Assembly: GCF_001458595.1 (NCBI RefSeq)
Contig: NZ_LN890328.1
Span: 1,736,726 to 1,800,725, forward strand
Direction: 5' to 3'
Length of the DNA stretch: 64,000 nt
Source of the DNA: Clostridium neonatale
Lineage (GTDB): Bacteria; Bacillota; Clostridia; Clostridiales; Clostridiaceae
The position numbers and the translations under genes are program-made. Below the pieces are notes generated by a model, which was not told the origin of the DNA, made no database searches, and worked only from the letters and a program-made list of their open reading frames with translations. Numbering within the stretch: position 1 is the first letter of the stretch; each line of letters opens with the position of its first letter. This document shows, piece by piece, positions 1 through 10,198 of this stretch.

Positions 1-2452
1 CGGTACTTCCATTGTCAGCACTTGAGTTTCCACCGTTTCCACTACTGCTTCCATTGTCACCGCTTGAGCTCCCACTATTTCCACCAGTGTTTCCATTTCC
101 GCCACTTGAACTTCCACTATTTCCACTAGAACTTCCATTGCTACCACCAGTGTTACTTGAATTATTATCTGATTTTAGCTCATTTAATCTAGCTTTCAAT
201 TGGCTTGCATTACTTAAGTAATTATTCACCTTTATTTCCATGTATATATCTACATTGCTATTGCTATTAAATAATCCAATAGCTCTTATATTTCTTAACT
301 TATCTAATAATCCAACTTCTTGAGTAAGCTTTAACTTATAAACTGTAAAGTCTCCCTTAGAATATATATCTTTTATAACTGGGTTTAAATTATTTATACT
401 CTTTAAGAATTCATCTAATTTATCTACAGTTATATTTCTCATTTCAAATTCTACTGGGGAATTTTTTGATCCATCAGTACTTCCTACTATAGGTAATAAG
501 ATGTTAGTATCTACTATATCTTTAATATATGAAGGCATTTCACTATCATTTTGGAAATCAACTACATTTATTGTAAAACTATCTGATTTGTTGCTTCCAT
601 CTTTAGTTGATGCTGTTATTGTTGCTTTCCCTTCTGATCTAGCAATGATTTTAGCACTATTTCCAATAACCTCTATTTCAGCCACATTTGAATTACTTGT
701 TGACCAATTTACATCTTTCACATCTGCATCTCCATTAATAGATGCAGTTACTGTTTTTTCATTTTCTAAATACATTTTAGAGAACTTATTGTTTATAGTT
801 ATGCTTTCAACTAAATTTAGCTCTCCTTTAACTGTTACAGTTATTGTTTTTGTTGTTATTGCGTCAGTGCTATCTTCAACACTATATGTAACTTTATATT
901 GGCCCTCTTCATTTACATTAACAGTATTTTCAATAACTTCTATCTTATTTATAGTTCCATCTTCCTTGTCAGATGCAGTTACGCCATCTAATGGATTGAA
1001 AGCTGTTCCTAGTTTTATAGTCTTATCAGTTGCATATATTTCTGGCGGATTATTTATTCCAGTTTCATTTGAAATTACAACCACTTTACTTTGTGCCCTA
1101 GATGTCTTACCTTTACTATCAGTTGCAGTATATGAAACTTTATACTCTCCTGGAATATTAACACTTACATTACTGTCAACCTTTAATTCTATATTTTCAT
1201 CCTCATCTATTACTGTAACCCCTTCTCTTGGATCAAAGCTATCACCAACCATTAAATTATGGTCTTTAACACCTAAAATAACTGGTGCTTTATTTGCATT
1301 TACAGTTAGAGTTATTGTTTTTTCGGCTTTATTCTCATACTTATCTATAGCAGTATACGTTAATTTATATTCAGTAGTTGTCTCTGGATCTAAATCAAGT
1401 TCTTTATCTACTGAAAGATTAACTTTAAGCTCATTCTTTTTACCGTCTTCTGCTTTGACATCTTCCATTGGATTGAAAATATCTCCTGCATTTAAAGTAA
1501 TATCCTCTAATTCTTTACCACCTTTAGTTATAATTGGCTCTGTCGTAATTTTTTCTTCAATTACCCCTACTTGTATTATTAATTCTTCAGATATTTCACC
1601 ATAACTATCTTTTGCCACAGCTTCTAAATTATATACTCCTGGTGTAGTTTCTGAAAATTCTGTTATAACATTACCTTCATACTTAACTTCTAATGATACG
1701 GCATCATCTTCATCATCATCATTCATTGTTATTCCTAAGTTTTCAGCTGTTAACTGAATCTTTTGTCCCTCCATAAGCTGAATAGATCTACCATCTGAGC
1801 TTATAGTTGGATTAGAGTTCATAGATATTTCTTCTTTAGAATAATCTACCTTCTTACTAACATATTCTTTATTAGCATCACTTACATACTTATACTCTAC
1901 ATCATCATTTGGAGTTATTGTGTATTTACTTGCAACTTTATTTTTGCTTAAAATACCTTCTACCATTTCACCTAAATCTAAATTAAATATACCTTTTGAT
2001 TTAGATTTTAGATCTATATCAAATACATCTACTTTATTGGCATTCTTAGGAATTGAATTATCAGCTGTTATTAAAACATCAATGGTATTTTTATCTTTAT
2101 CATATGTATAATCTGTTAATATTTTATTTGAATTACTTTGATCTTCATTAGTATTTACTATAGTTTCTATTTCTTTTGAAACTAAATCATGTATACTATT
2201 TTCTCCATCTTTTAATTCTGCTCCATCTAGCTTTATACTAAATTGAAGTGACCTTGGTATCTCTTTTATATTATCTATAGATACCCTAGCAGTATCATTA
2301 TCTACTTTTTCTACTACTAATTTTAAATTGTCTGTTGTATCAGAATTTATACTCTCAAGAATTTCAGGTGTTGCATAAACAATCCCAGCTGTTGATGCTG
2401 CTACTAGACCTGATACTAATGCAGTTTTTGCTGACAGCTTAATCTTTTTCAT
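1..2452 (-). CDS. Large secreted surface protein with Ig-like domains (C-terminal end outside window)
   Basis: The minus strand is open from an ATG at 2452 to the left edge (817 codons), so the stop lies outside the window. Residues 1-27 form a signal peptide (basic MKKIK start, hydrophobic core, ending near VYA). About 30-200 is a beta-rich segment with faint cohesin character. About 300-540 holds three DUF5011-type Ig-like modules with the recurring YKVTY/YTATD pattern. About 545-620 looks like a BIg2 domain (VNWSTSNSNVAEI). From about 770 the chain is a Ser/Gly/Asn-rich linker, typical of a spacer before a wall anchor or a second catalytic part. A GAAAGGA ribosome site precedes the start. 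It follows the M60 gene on the same strand, behind a terminator. Role inferred: extracellular adhesin or substrate-binding protein. The enzymatic part, if any, is not visible. Confidence 0.85.
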   Translation of the reverse strand, partial: MKKIKLSAKTALVSGLVAASTAGIVYATPEILESINSDTTDNLKLVVEKVDNDTARVSIDNIKEIPRSLQFSIKLDGAELKDGENSIHDLVSKEIETIVNTNEDQSNSNKILTDYTYDKDKNTIDVLITADNSIPKNANKVDVFDIDLKSKSKGIFNLDLGEMVEGILSKNKVASKYTITPNDDVEYKYVSDANKEYVSKKVDYSKEEISMNSNPTISSDGRSIQLMEGQKIQLTAENLGITMNDDDEDDAVSLEVKYEGNVITEFSETTPGVYNLEAVAKDSYGEISEELIIQVGVIEEKITTEPIITKGGKELEDITLNAGDIFNPMEDVKAEDGKKNELKVNLSVDKELDLDPETTTEYKLTYTAIDKYENKAEKTITLTVNANKAPVILGVKDHNLMVGDSFDPREGVTVIDEDENIELKVDSNVSVNIPGEYKVSYTATDSKGKTSRAQSKVVVISNETGINNPPEIYATDKTIKLGTAFNPLDGVTASDKEDGTINKIEVIENTVNVNEEGQYKVTYSVEDSTDAITTKTITVTVKGELNLVESITINNKFSKMYLENEKTVTASINGDADVKDVNWSTSNSNVAEIEVIGNSAKIIARSEGKATITASTKDGSNKSDSFTINVVDFQNDSEMPSYIKDIVDTNILLPIVGSTDGSKNSPVEFEMRNITVDKLDEFLKSINNLNPVIKDIYSKGDFTVYKLKLTQEVGLLDKLRNIRAIGLFNSNSNVDIYMEIKVNNYLSNASQLKARLNELKSDNNSSNTGGSNGSSSGNSGSSSGGNGNTGGNSGSSSGDNGSSSGNGGNSSADNGST

Positions 2453-2480
2453 CTGTTTTTTTCCTTTCTCATCTTAATAA

Positions 2481-2513
2481 AAGACTATCTCAAAAGAGAT
2501 AGCCTCTTTTTAA
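2481..2513 (-). terminator. Rho-independent terminator after the M60 gene
   Basis: On the minus strand a GGCTATCTC / GAGATAGTC stem with a four-base loop, plus flanking A-T pairs, is followed by TTTTATT. It lies 6-38 nt after the M60 stop and before the ribosome site of the next surface gene, so the two genes may be transcribed separately or attenuated. Confidence 0.75.
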
Positions 2514-2518
2514 AATTA

Positions 2519-5500
2519 TTATCTATTCTCGTATGCTTTTTTCATAATATCATTATTTATTTCTACTACTTTATCATATGAAGTAGATAAAGCTCTTGTC
2601 TTTCCACCATTTAAATCAATTGATGGTAATCTATCTAACGCTGGTAAATCAAGTAAGAAAGTATCACTTACTAGCCTTTGACCAACAGGCTTACCTGACC
2701 CATCTAATTTATTGTATCTATATAATTCAGCTTTTATAGCTTTTCCTTCTATATTGTTTTCTCCATTTATTATCTTATTTTCTTGTTCTGGAGTAATCCA
2801 ATATATCCAGTTACCTTCCGCAACTTCACCAAGTGGTGAATCCTTTGGTAAAGTAGCCAATAATATAGCTTGTGATTCTATTGCAAAGTTTTTATCATTT
2901 TCATTTATTACTAGAGGAACATTAAATGCTGGATCTCCTTTGTATTCACCAGTTATTATTATTGAACCTGCTGGTATTGATTTACCTGGTGCATACGTAT
3001 ATTCTGTATTTAATCTACCAACACCATTTCTATAAACTTTGTCATTATTATCTATTCCTATTTCTATATTATCACCTGTAGGTCCTAATATATCTAATTC
3101 TGCTATAGAAATAGTTTCAGCTCCTTTAGCAACTAATTTTACATATTGTGCATCATATGCCCATAGTTGAGTATTATTATTATCTCCAGCTTCATTAAAG
3201 TAAATTGTATTTTCTTTAGTAGTATCAAAAGTTCCTGAATGAGCCTTAGTCCATGACTTTCCGTCTTTACTTACATAAACTTCATATTTACTTATTGGTG
3301 AATATGTAGTCTCTGTATTTCTCTTAAAGAAATTCATTAGAGAGAACTTCTTCTCTTGAACTGGTCCTGGAGTATACTTGAGTCCTACAACAGACTTACT
3401 ACTTCCCATATCAACTGTTACATATGGGTCTCCACTTGCTACTCCGCCATTTTGATCAGTTGCCTTTGATGCATTATATACTGTTGATACATCATTATCT
3501 TTTATTTTATTAATTTCTCCATCTTGAACTTGGCCATGTCCAGTATTCTCATCTGAAACATCATTAGCACTTCTTGTATTTGTATCAAATATCCAATTGT
3601 TCTTAGCTATGCTTCCATCATGATTTACTTTTACATTTCCAATTACAGTTTCCGATGTTACATTTAAGTCATAATCATATGCTCTAACTTTGTATTCAAA
3701 AGCTCTATTATTTACTGAATCTATAACATCTGTAAAGCTAGTTGCTCCGTTTTTGCCTTCTTTATCTCTTTCAACAAATCCAACTGGAACACCTTTGCTT
3801 CCTGTTGATGTTGCTTCTTTTCTTATTATTTCATATCCAAGTATCTTATCTGCATCCTTGTTTACACTTAAATTTAATGGAACTTCTTTTTGATTTAAGT
3901 AAGTTTTTTCGGTTATTTGAACTCCATTTTTATCAGTTCCAAAAGCTCCATTTACTTTAGTATCTTTTGCCATAGTAATTGCACTCATATTATTATTTTC
4001 CATAGCAGCTAATCTTTTTCTTCTTGCTTCATCATTTAAATAGTAAATTGCTTTATTCTCTACTGGATATTTTTTACTATTTAAGTATTCATTAGTATTT
4101 TTACTCGCAACTAATCCCCACTTTTCAAAGAACGGTCTTAAGTCTTTACCAGCCGCATCTGATGATCTCATTATAAATGTTTGAGCTGTAAAATCTTCAC
4201 CTTTTTCATCAGGCGCTTTTCCCTTATTTCTAGTTTCTCTATATAATTTAGCATAGAATGTATCATTACTTAAATCATTATCAGTATTCTTATCTAACAT
4301 TGTGTAAGTATAATCATTATCATATGCCAAATGTAATTGCCAGAACATTCCCAGCCTAGTTAATCCATCACTTGCAAGACCTACACTTCCTGATGTTACT
4401 TTATCATATACCTTTTTATAACCATCTGATAACTCTATTCTAGATGAATCTATATCATCGAATGTTTGGCTTATAAGAGCTAATACGTTATTAGTAGTTT
4501 CTGCATAAGTCAATCCTGGTCTATCATGAACATGACCAATTTCATGATTTATACCCCATCCAAATAAACTTCCTTCATCTTTATTCACTAAATTTCCATT
4601 AACATCAAATTTAAATGGTACACCTTGCATCATTGCAGGAGTAGATCCATATCCTATACCAACATGGTGTCCTGAAGCATACATAAATGCTCCTGTAAAC
4701 ATTCTTTGATACTTAATATTAATACGGTTTCTAGGTGCTCTATTAGCATCAAAGTATTTATTTTCACTGTCACTTATTTCACCATTTCCATCTAAATCTA
4801 TTGCTTTTTCAAGTAGACCTTGTTGCGCATAAGAAACCTTCATTAACTGTTCCCAAGCAAGTAATGTATCATAAACCCTATTTACCTCGGCCTCTTCATT
4901 TCCAGATAACCCTGTTTCTATTCCTTTAAGTATTTGATCTGCTGGAAGTGAAAGTATTATTCTTTCACCTTCTATTTCAGTACTATTTAAAATAGAAGTT
5001 TCTGGATCGTATGTATAAATATTATTTGCATTATCTTGTGCTGTTGCAGATTCAGGATATCTATTTGGTAAGGCACTTACATAAGATTTTAATTCTCTAA
5101 TATAAGTTCTTATAGCTTGTTTTACTTCAGCTTCTTTTGTTGTATCATCTATCATATTATTCACATTTAAATGTGGTACTCTTGTACCGCCACTTACACG
5201 TACTTGTGCATGTTCTGTGTCTTTAAAATTAGAATCGTAGTTTATATATAGATTTCCACCTTTTTCATAATTCATTTTAAAAGATGAAGTTGGAATTGTT
5301 ATTTCATTCTTACCAACTGTTAATTTTTGATTCCAATTAGTAATGTAAGTTCCAGATTCTCCATAGTGCTGAGTTATTGCAAGATTAAACTTTGTATCTT
5401 TTCTATCTGAACCAATATAAATTGTTACTTTATCTCCTGGTTTTACAGCGACTCCTAATGCTTGCCAGTTATTGCTTTGACCTATTGTTTGACCCTGATT

Positions 5501-8500
5501 AAGGATTGAAGCATCAAGTTTTAAAATTCTATCACTTAACTTAACATCATCAAGTAAATCTTGTGCTCTTTGCAAGTCTTCTAGAATTTCTTTTTGATTA
5601 AAATGATATTCCATATTTACCGGATCTATAGTCTTAGCTCTTTTTGTAAGTTCATCTATCATCTCTTGAGTAACATCATCTTTTATGGATAATTTTAAAT
5701 CATCTGCAAATAAATTATCTACATCCTTTTCTAAACTATCATATTTATAGAATTTAATTTCTGATATATTTGCTTTACCAGAACCTACACCTGCATATAC
5801 AGATATATTAACTTGTACTTTTCTTGCTGTTATAGGCTCATCTAATTTTAAAGTCGCAACTCTATTGTTTAGATTCACTTTTGCTGTTTTGTATTCCCAT
5901 GCTTCTGTTTCTTCATTCCATATTCCAATATTAGCTAAATACGGCTGGGAATTTATATCTAATCTAGTTATTAAATTTATTGTATCAAGTGTATACTCTT
6001 GATCAAATGTAATTATAGGACCTCTCTTACTATAGTTAGATGAATCCCAATCATCTAATGTCCATGCAGTAGAATAATCATTATCAACAACGCTGTCTTC
6101 ATCATCAGATTTACCACTTGGAAATTCAATCTTTTCTATATGATTAGTTAATTTATTTTCTCCATTTAATGAATTGATAAGATTATAGTTAGTAGTTATT
6201 GGAGGTACTAAGCTAGTAGTAGAACCTAGATAACTGTTAGATAAACCACCAGTTCCATGATGATTAGTTGCTGTCATCATTATTTCATAAGTAGTTGTGT
6301 CTTTTAACCCACTTATAGTATAATTTGTAGCTCCTATTAATTCATCTTTATCCTTCTTTTGATCTGGTTTTAAATCTGCTACTCCATCTGGTATCTCATT
6401 GGTTAAGTCACTATCTTCATAATCTTTATTTGTATCATTTGCTTTTATCCATTTCTTAGTTCCAATTTCTCTATAATATAAGTCATAATCTTTAGCTTTT
6501 TTGTGAGATGCCCAGCTAACATTAAGAGCTTTATAACCGCCTTCAATTTTTATACCTTCTGGTCCTTCTGGAGCTGTTTCTGGTATAACTTGAAGCTCTA
6601 CTATAGAGTCTGCTCCAAACTTGCTTCCATTTTCTGCATCTTCGTTACTACTTAATTCTCCAGTTACAGAGTTCCATCCTTGTGGATTATAGTTTGCATC
6701 TACATTATCTGGCTTTCCATCTTTATCATTTTCATTATTTGTTAAATTAGTATCTCCAATTGAGCTTGCACTATAATCTTCCTGTTCATCCTTGTATCCA
6801 CTTTTCCAATCTCCAGATGTTGATTGTATACTAACTCTATAAATAGCATATCCCTTTACTTTTTCTATTCTTAAAGTATTTTTACTTGTTTTATAGGTAC
6901 TTGTACTTACTACTTTTTTACCATCATCATCAAGCTGTTCAACTTTAATTTCATATCCAGTTACATTTGGTACATGCTTCCAGCCCAGTGTCATGGACTC
7001 TTGACCTACTTGCGTTGTACTTGTAAAATTATCTATAACTGGTACATTCATCTTAGGCTTTGGTATTTCTGTATAAACATTATTTAAAAACTCAACTTTT
7101 GATATTTCCGTTAAATTCTTATTTCCTCTACCACCAGTAACTTTTATAGTTATTTCACTTACAGCAACTTGACCCTTTAAATCTATTTCTATAACATCTA
7201 CATTACCCTCAGAAGTTTTTCTTGTTAAACTTGTCGCCTTTGAATTCTTAAATTTAAATTCTAAATCGCTTCCATCACCATTAGGTATAATTATGCTTCC
7301 TGCACTTGGTGCATTCTCACTTGGAGCCTCTATAACTAACTTTTCAACATAAGTCTCTGATCTTTTTGAAGCTCCTAAGTTCAGTGATAATAATATAGGA
7401 TTCTCTTCACTTATTTCTTCTCCCTTAGATATTAGTGAAACTCCAGCTCCATTATTTTTTAATATATCCTTTATATTACCTTCTACTTCTGCACCAGCAA
7501 CTTCTACTTTTGCATTTTCTGGATTCACAATAAGATCTGTATCTAGTATTACTGGTTCTTGTTTTTCTTTATTCATATTTTGATGAACATAAGTTAAATC
7601 AGTTATATCAACTTCTCCATCTCTATTTAAATCATAATCACTATCTGATACATCAATTTTCATCTTATTCATTATGTAATTTTTTATACTATTTTTTGAC
7701 TTATTTTTAATTTTATTTTTTAAGATATTATAATCTGTATCCGTAACCATGTCGCTTCCATCAACATTTCCTGCTAGAAAAACTCCTGGATAATATACTT
7801 TCGTTTCATCATCTATAACTATCTTTTTATCACTTGTTCCAATTAAAACTCTCTTAGAAGAATCCTGTATTTTTATATTATCTACCAATACAGTTTCATA
7901 TCCCGCTCCAGATATCTCAAGTGAGTATGTTCCTAATGGAAGTTTATCAAAAGTTAAGTGATAAAATTCTAAATCTGTAGCTGAATCTTCTATCTTCTTT
8001 CTTTTATAATCTAGAGCTTCTAATTCATAATTTATGCCTTGAGATTCTGTCTTCCCAGCCTTAACAGTATCTGAACCTAGCTCAACCTCAACTCCATCTT
8101 CACCTGTACCTTTTAATTTTACTGATATCTTTGTTTGATCAGACGTTGTAAACTTTATAGGAAGAGAAAAGTTTAAATCTAGCTCTAGTTTACCTTTTGC
8201 TTCATAATTCTCTGCATCGTCTACTATATTTTCAATAACTTCTTCATCTTCAGTTATTTCACCAGCATCACCCTCTGCTGTTATCTCATCATTAGTAATA
8301 TCTCCATTTTCTGTAGTTTCTCCACCATTACTAGTGTTATCACCTTCTACAGTTTCTTTACCATTAGAAGTATCTCCATCCCCTATAGTTTCTCCACCAC
8401 TAGTAGTATCTTCACCTTCTGTAGTTCCTTCACCATTACTAGTGTTATCTTCTTCTTTAGCTACTTCATCACTAGAAGTTCCATCCCCATTTGTAACTTC

Positions 8501-8782
8501 TCCGTCATTAGTAGTATCATCACCTTCTGTAGTTATTTCATCATTAGAAGTCCCATCCTTATCTGTAGTTTCGACACCATTACTAGTATCTACATTTTCA
8601 ACTACTTCATCTTTTGGTGATTCTGTTAAAATATCATTATCACTTTTTTCAGTTGTCTGTGATACATCTTCTTTAATAACATTAGTTTCTTTAATGTTAT
8701 TAATATCTTTTGCAAAAGCAACGTTTTGCATCTGACTTGCAATCAAAGTTACTGCAAGTGTAGTTGATATTTTTCGTTTCAT
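2519..8782 (-). CDS. Secreted M60 (enhancin-like) zinc metallopeptidase, multidomain, 2087 aa
   Basis: M60 peptidases are gluzincins that cleave mucin-type glycoproteins, and the motif is plain here: HEIGH at about residues 1413-1417 with the second Glu in YAETTNN. Domain order: signal peptide 1-24 (ends AFA); acidic Thr/Asn/Gly/Glu repeats of about 10 residues at 47-175; a beta domain at about 190-330; a dockerin-like pair of Ca-binding loops at about 341-410 (NVDGSDMVTDTD and DLNRDGEVDITD); fibronectin III-like modules at about 580-700 and 755-860; an F5/8-type (CBM32-like) domain at about 884-1013; M60 at about 1150-1560; a second F5/8-type domain at about 1747-1905. No LPXTG motif ends the chain. 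It should act outside the cell, binding and cutting host or environmental glycoproteins. The AAGGAGA ribosome site supports the start. The dockerin-like part is N-terminal to the catalytic domain, which is unusual. Confidence 0.9.
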   Translation of the reverse strand: MKRKISTTLAVTLIASQMQNVAFAKDINNIKETNVIKEDVSQTTEKSDNDILTESPKDEVVENVDTSNGVETTDKDGTSNDEITTEGDDTTNDGEVTNGDGTSSDEVAKEEDNTSNGEGTTEGEDTTSGGETIGDGDTSNGKETVEGDNTSNGGETTENGDITNDEITAEGDAGEITEDEEVIENIVDDAENYEAKGKLELDLNFSLPIKFTTSDQTKISVKLKGTGEDGVEVELGSDTVKAGKTESQGINYELEALDYKRKKIEDSATDLEFYHLTFDKLPLGTYSLEISGAGYETVLVDNIKIQDSSKRVLIGTSDKKIVIDDETKVYYPGVFLAGNVDGSDMVTDTDYNILKNKIKNKSKNSIKNYIMNKMKIDVSDSDYDLNRDGEVDITDLTYVHQNMNKEKQEPVILDTDLIVNPENAKVEVAGAEVEGNIKDILKNNGAGVSLISKGEEISEENPILLSLNLGASKRSETYVEKLVIEAPSENAPSAGSIIIPNGDGSDLEFKFKNSKATSLTRKTSEGNVDVIEIDLKGQVAVSEITIKVTGGRGNKNLTEISKVEFLNNVYTEIPKPKMNVPVIDNFTSTTQVGQESMTLGWKHVPNVTGYEIKVEQLDDDGKKVVSTSTYKTSKNTLRIEKVKGYAIYRVSIQSTSGDWKSGYKDEQEDYSASSIGDTNLTNNENDKDGKPDNVDANYNPQGWNSVTGELSSNEDAENGSKFGADSIVELQVIPETAPEGPEGIKIEGGYKALNVSWASHKKAKDYDLYYREIGTKKWIKANDTNKDYEDSDLTNEIPDGVADLKPDQKKDKDELIGATNYTISGLKDTTTYEIMMTATNHHGTGGLSNSYLGSTTSLVPPITTNYNLINSLNGENKLTNHIEKIEFPSGKSDDEDSVVDNDYSTAWTLDDWDSSNYSKRGPIITFDQEYTLDTINLITRLDINSQPYLANIGIWNEETEAWEYKTAKVNLNNRVATLKLDEPITARKVQVNISVYAGVGSGKANISEIKFYKYDSLEKDVDNLFADDLKLSIKDDVTQEMIDELTKRAKTIDPVNMEYHFNQKEILEDLQRAQDLLDDVKLSDRILKLDASILNQGQTIGQSNNWQALGVAVKPGDKVTIYIGSDRKDTKFNLAITQHYGESGTYITNWNQKLTVGKNEITIPTSSFKMNYEKGGNLYINYDSNFKDTEHAQVRVSGGTRVPHLNVNNMIDDTTKEAEVKQAIRTYIRELKSYVSALPNRYPESATAQDNANNIYTYDPETSILNSTEIEGERIILSLPADQILKGIETGLSGNEEAEVNRVYDTLLAWEQLMKVSYAQQGLLEKAIDLDGNGEISDSENKYFDANRAPRNRINIKYQRMFTGAFMYASGHHVGIGYGSTPAMMQGVPFKFDVNGNLVNKDEGSLFGWGINHEIGHVHDRPGLTYAETTNNVLALISQTFDDIDSSRIELSDGYKKVYDKVTSGSVGLASDGLTRLGMFWQLHLAYDNDYTYTMLDKNTDNDLSNDTFYAKLYRETRNKGKAPDEKGEDFTAQTFIMRSSDAAGKDLRPFFEKWGLVASKNTNEYLNSKKYPVENKAIYYLNDEARRKRLAAMENNNMSAITMAKDTKVNGAFGTDKNGVQITEKTYLNQKEVPLNLSVNKDADKILGYEIIRKEATSTGSKGVPVGFVERDKEGKNGATSFTDVIDSVNNRAFEYKVRAYDYDLNVTSETVIGNVKVNHDGSIAKNNWIFDTNTRSANDVSDENTGHGQVQDGEINKIKDNDVSTVYNASKATDQNGGVASGDPYVTVDMGSSKSVVGLKYTPGPVQEKKFSLMNFFKRNTETTYSPISKYEVYVSKDGKSWTKAHSGTFDTTKENTIYFNEAGDNNNTQLWAYDAQYVKLVAKGAETISIAELDILGPTGDNIEIGIDNNDKVYRNGVGRLNTEYTYAPGKSIPAGSIIITGEYKGDPAFNVPLVINENDKNFAIESQAILLATLPKDSPLGEVAEGNWIYWITPEQENKIINGENNIEGKAIKAELYRYNKLDGSGKPVGQRLVSDTFLLDLPALDRLPSIDLNGGKTRALSTSYDKVVEINNDIMKKAYENR

Positions 8783-9142
8783 CCCTTAAATCTCCTTTAC
8801 TATGTATATACATGAATGTAAATTAATAGTTAAATCATAATAATTATTAATACATACATGTTACTTGCACATAATTATTATAGTGTTTTTGTTACACATT
8901 TCAAGTTAATTTGTCGTTTTTTGCATTTTTTTTTGGATTTATATAGTATTACTATATAACTTTTCATATTCTTAATTTTTAAATTATTTATTTTGGGCAT
9001 AAATTTAACTTCAAATAATTTCTATGCACCTCTTTTTTAATCTTAATCATAGAATATTATATTTATAACAAAAATGAACTCATTTCTGAGTCCATCAATC
9101 TTAATCTTCTATAATTAAACTATTTAATATCAATTACTTATT
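8783..9142 (-). other. Intergenic region upstream of the M60 gene
   Basis: 360 bp with no gene. It holds the M60 ribosome site, the promoter candidate at 8877-8904 and AT-rich sequence with homopolymer runs. I see no riboswitch-like fold. The AbrB gene on the far side ends at 9143 and is also on the minus strand. Confidence 0.6.
8877..8904 (-). promoter_or_regulatory. Candidate sigma-A promoter for the M60 gene
   Basis: Minus strand TTGAAA (8904-8899), 16-bp spacer, then TATAAT (8882-8877), about 95 bp before the start codon. The -10 is perfect and the -35 has one mismatch. This is inference from consensus only. Confidence 0.5.
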
Positions 9143-9385
9143 TCAACTCTTCCCAAGCTTCCTCCTACACTTCAAACAAACACCTTCCCCTTCAAACTTA
9201 ACAACCTCCTTCTCATTTCCACAAAATATGCATCCTTCTTTATACTTTCTCAAAATAACTGTATTATTAATTTTAATAATTTCTATAGGATCATCCTTTC
9301 CAAAGCAAAGTAAATCTCTAATCTCCTTTGGTATTACAATTCTGCCTAATGGATCTAAATATCTTACAATTCCTGAATTACCCAT
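9143..9385 (-). CDS. AbrB/SpoVT-type regulator with C-terminal zinc ribbon, 80 aa
   Basis: The N-terminal 50 residues are a swapped-hairpin AbrB DNA-binding domain (YLDPLGRIVIPKEIRDLL ... ILRKY). The last 30 residues carry two CxxC pairs (CIFC and CLKC) that should bind zinc. This AbrB plus ribbon layout is common in clostridia and their phages. It follows the DnaC-like gene by 12 nt on the same strand, so it probably belongs to the same phage-like replication operon. It is likely a transition-state-type repressor; its targets are unknown. Confidence 0.85.
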   Translation of the reverse strand: MGNSGIVRYLDPLGRIVIPKEIRDLLCFGKDDPIEIIKINNTVILRKYKEGCIFCGNEKEVVKFEGEGVCLKCRRKLGKS

Positions 9386-9397
9386 AAATACCCTCCA

Positions 9398-10198
9398 TTA
9401 CTTCAATCTATAATTATTTCTAATATCATTTTTTATTTCTACAACATAATCCTTACTCATTTCATATATACGAGATCCTATTCCTTCATCAAATTCCAGC
9501 ATTTTTTCAATTGTAAATTCACTGCTCACAATAATAGGAAGAAAGTTTAGATATCTATAATTTATTATCTCAAACATTATATTTACATCACTTTCATTAA
9601 GTCTCCCTTTAAACAAATCATCAATAAGAAGTACCTCACAAACCTGATATTTTAATATCGTAGATGCATATTTTTTCTCATCAATTACATTTTGCTTTAT
9701 TTTAGTAATAACATCTCTATAAGGCATATAAACTGTTCTTATCTTTGAATTTAATAGATTTAATGCAAGTGCAATGCTTAAATGTGATTTTCCACTACCA
9801 ACCTGTCCACATAATAAAATGCTATTTCTTCTGCTATTTCTGATTTGTTCAAAGTCATTAAAATATGCACTGGCTGTATCTTTAGCTAACTTTGAGGTTT
9901 CATTCCAAACTTCAAAGTTAGAAAACTTAAACCCGACCATCTCTGGGTTTATTCCACATGATTTCCACTCCATCTTATTCTTTTTAATTTTCTGACAATC
10001 ACAAGCTCTTGCAACTGGCTGCATTTTTTCCTGTGGTATAAGAATCCATCCAGTATCTTTACATTTACAACATTTATATGAGAATAGTTTCTGTCTTTTT
10101 TCGTTCTTCTTCTGTAAGGACTCTTGGTTTCTTCGGCTTGAATCCTGCAAATTCATTCTTATTCTGTTCATCACCTTCTCTATTGAACCTTCCTCCAT
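9398..10198 (-). CDS. DnaC/IstB-like helicase loader ATPase, 266 aa
   Basis: An AAA+ loader of the DnaC family that would place the replicative helicase at a phage or element origin. Residues about 40-75 hold a Cys-rich N-terminal segment (KCCKCKDTGW, CDCQK). Walker A is GQVGSGKSHLSIALA near residue 130 and Walker B is VLLIDDLFKG near 190. The ATG is preceded by a strong AAGGGGG site. The first 125 nt overlap the end of the upstream replisome gene in another frame, and both frames look genuinely coding. Context with the organiser, AbrB and XRE genes points to a prophage replication module. No integrase or structural phage gene is seen nearby, so the module looks like a remnant. Confidence 0.85.
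   Translation of the reverse strand: MEEGSIEKVMNRIRMNLQDSSRRNQESLQKKNEKRQKLFSYKCCKCKDTGWILIPQEKMQPVARACDCQKIKKNKMEWKSCGINPEMVGFKFSNFEVWNETSKLAKDTASAYFNDFEQIRNSRRNSILLCGQVGSGKSHLSIALALNLLNSKIRTVYMPYRDVITKIKQNVIDEKKYASTILKYQVCEVLLIDDLFKGRLNESDVNIMFEIINYRYLNFLPIIVSSEFTIEKMLEFDEGIGSRIYEMSKDYVVEIKNDIRNNYRLK

Noticed and set aside
501..1604. Long plus-strand open frame
   Set aside because: It lies opposite the surface-protein gene that runs off the left edge on the minus strand; the minus frame has the signal peptide, domains and ribosome site.
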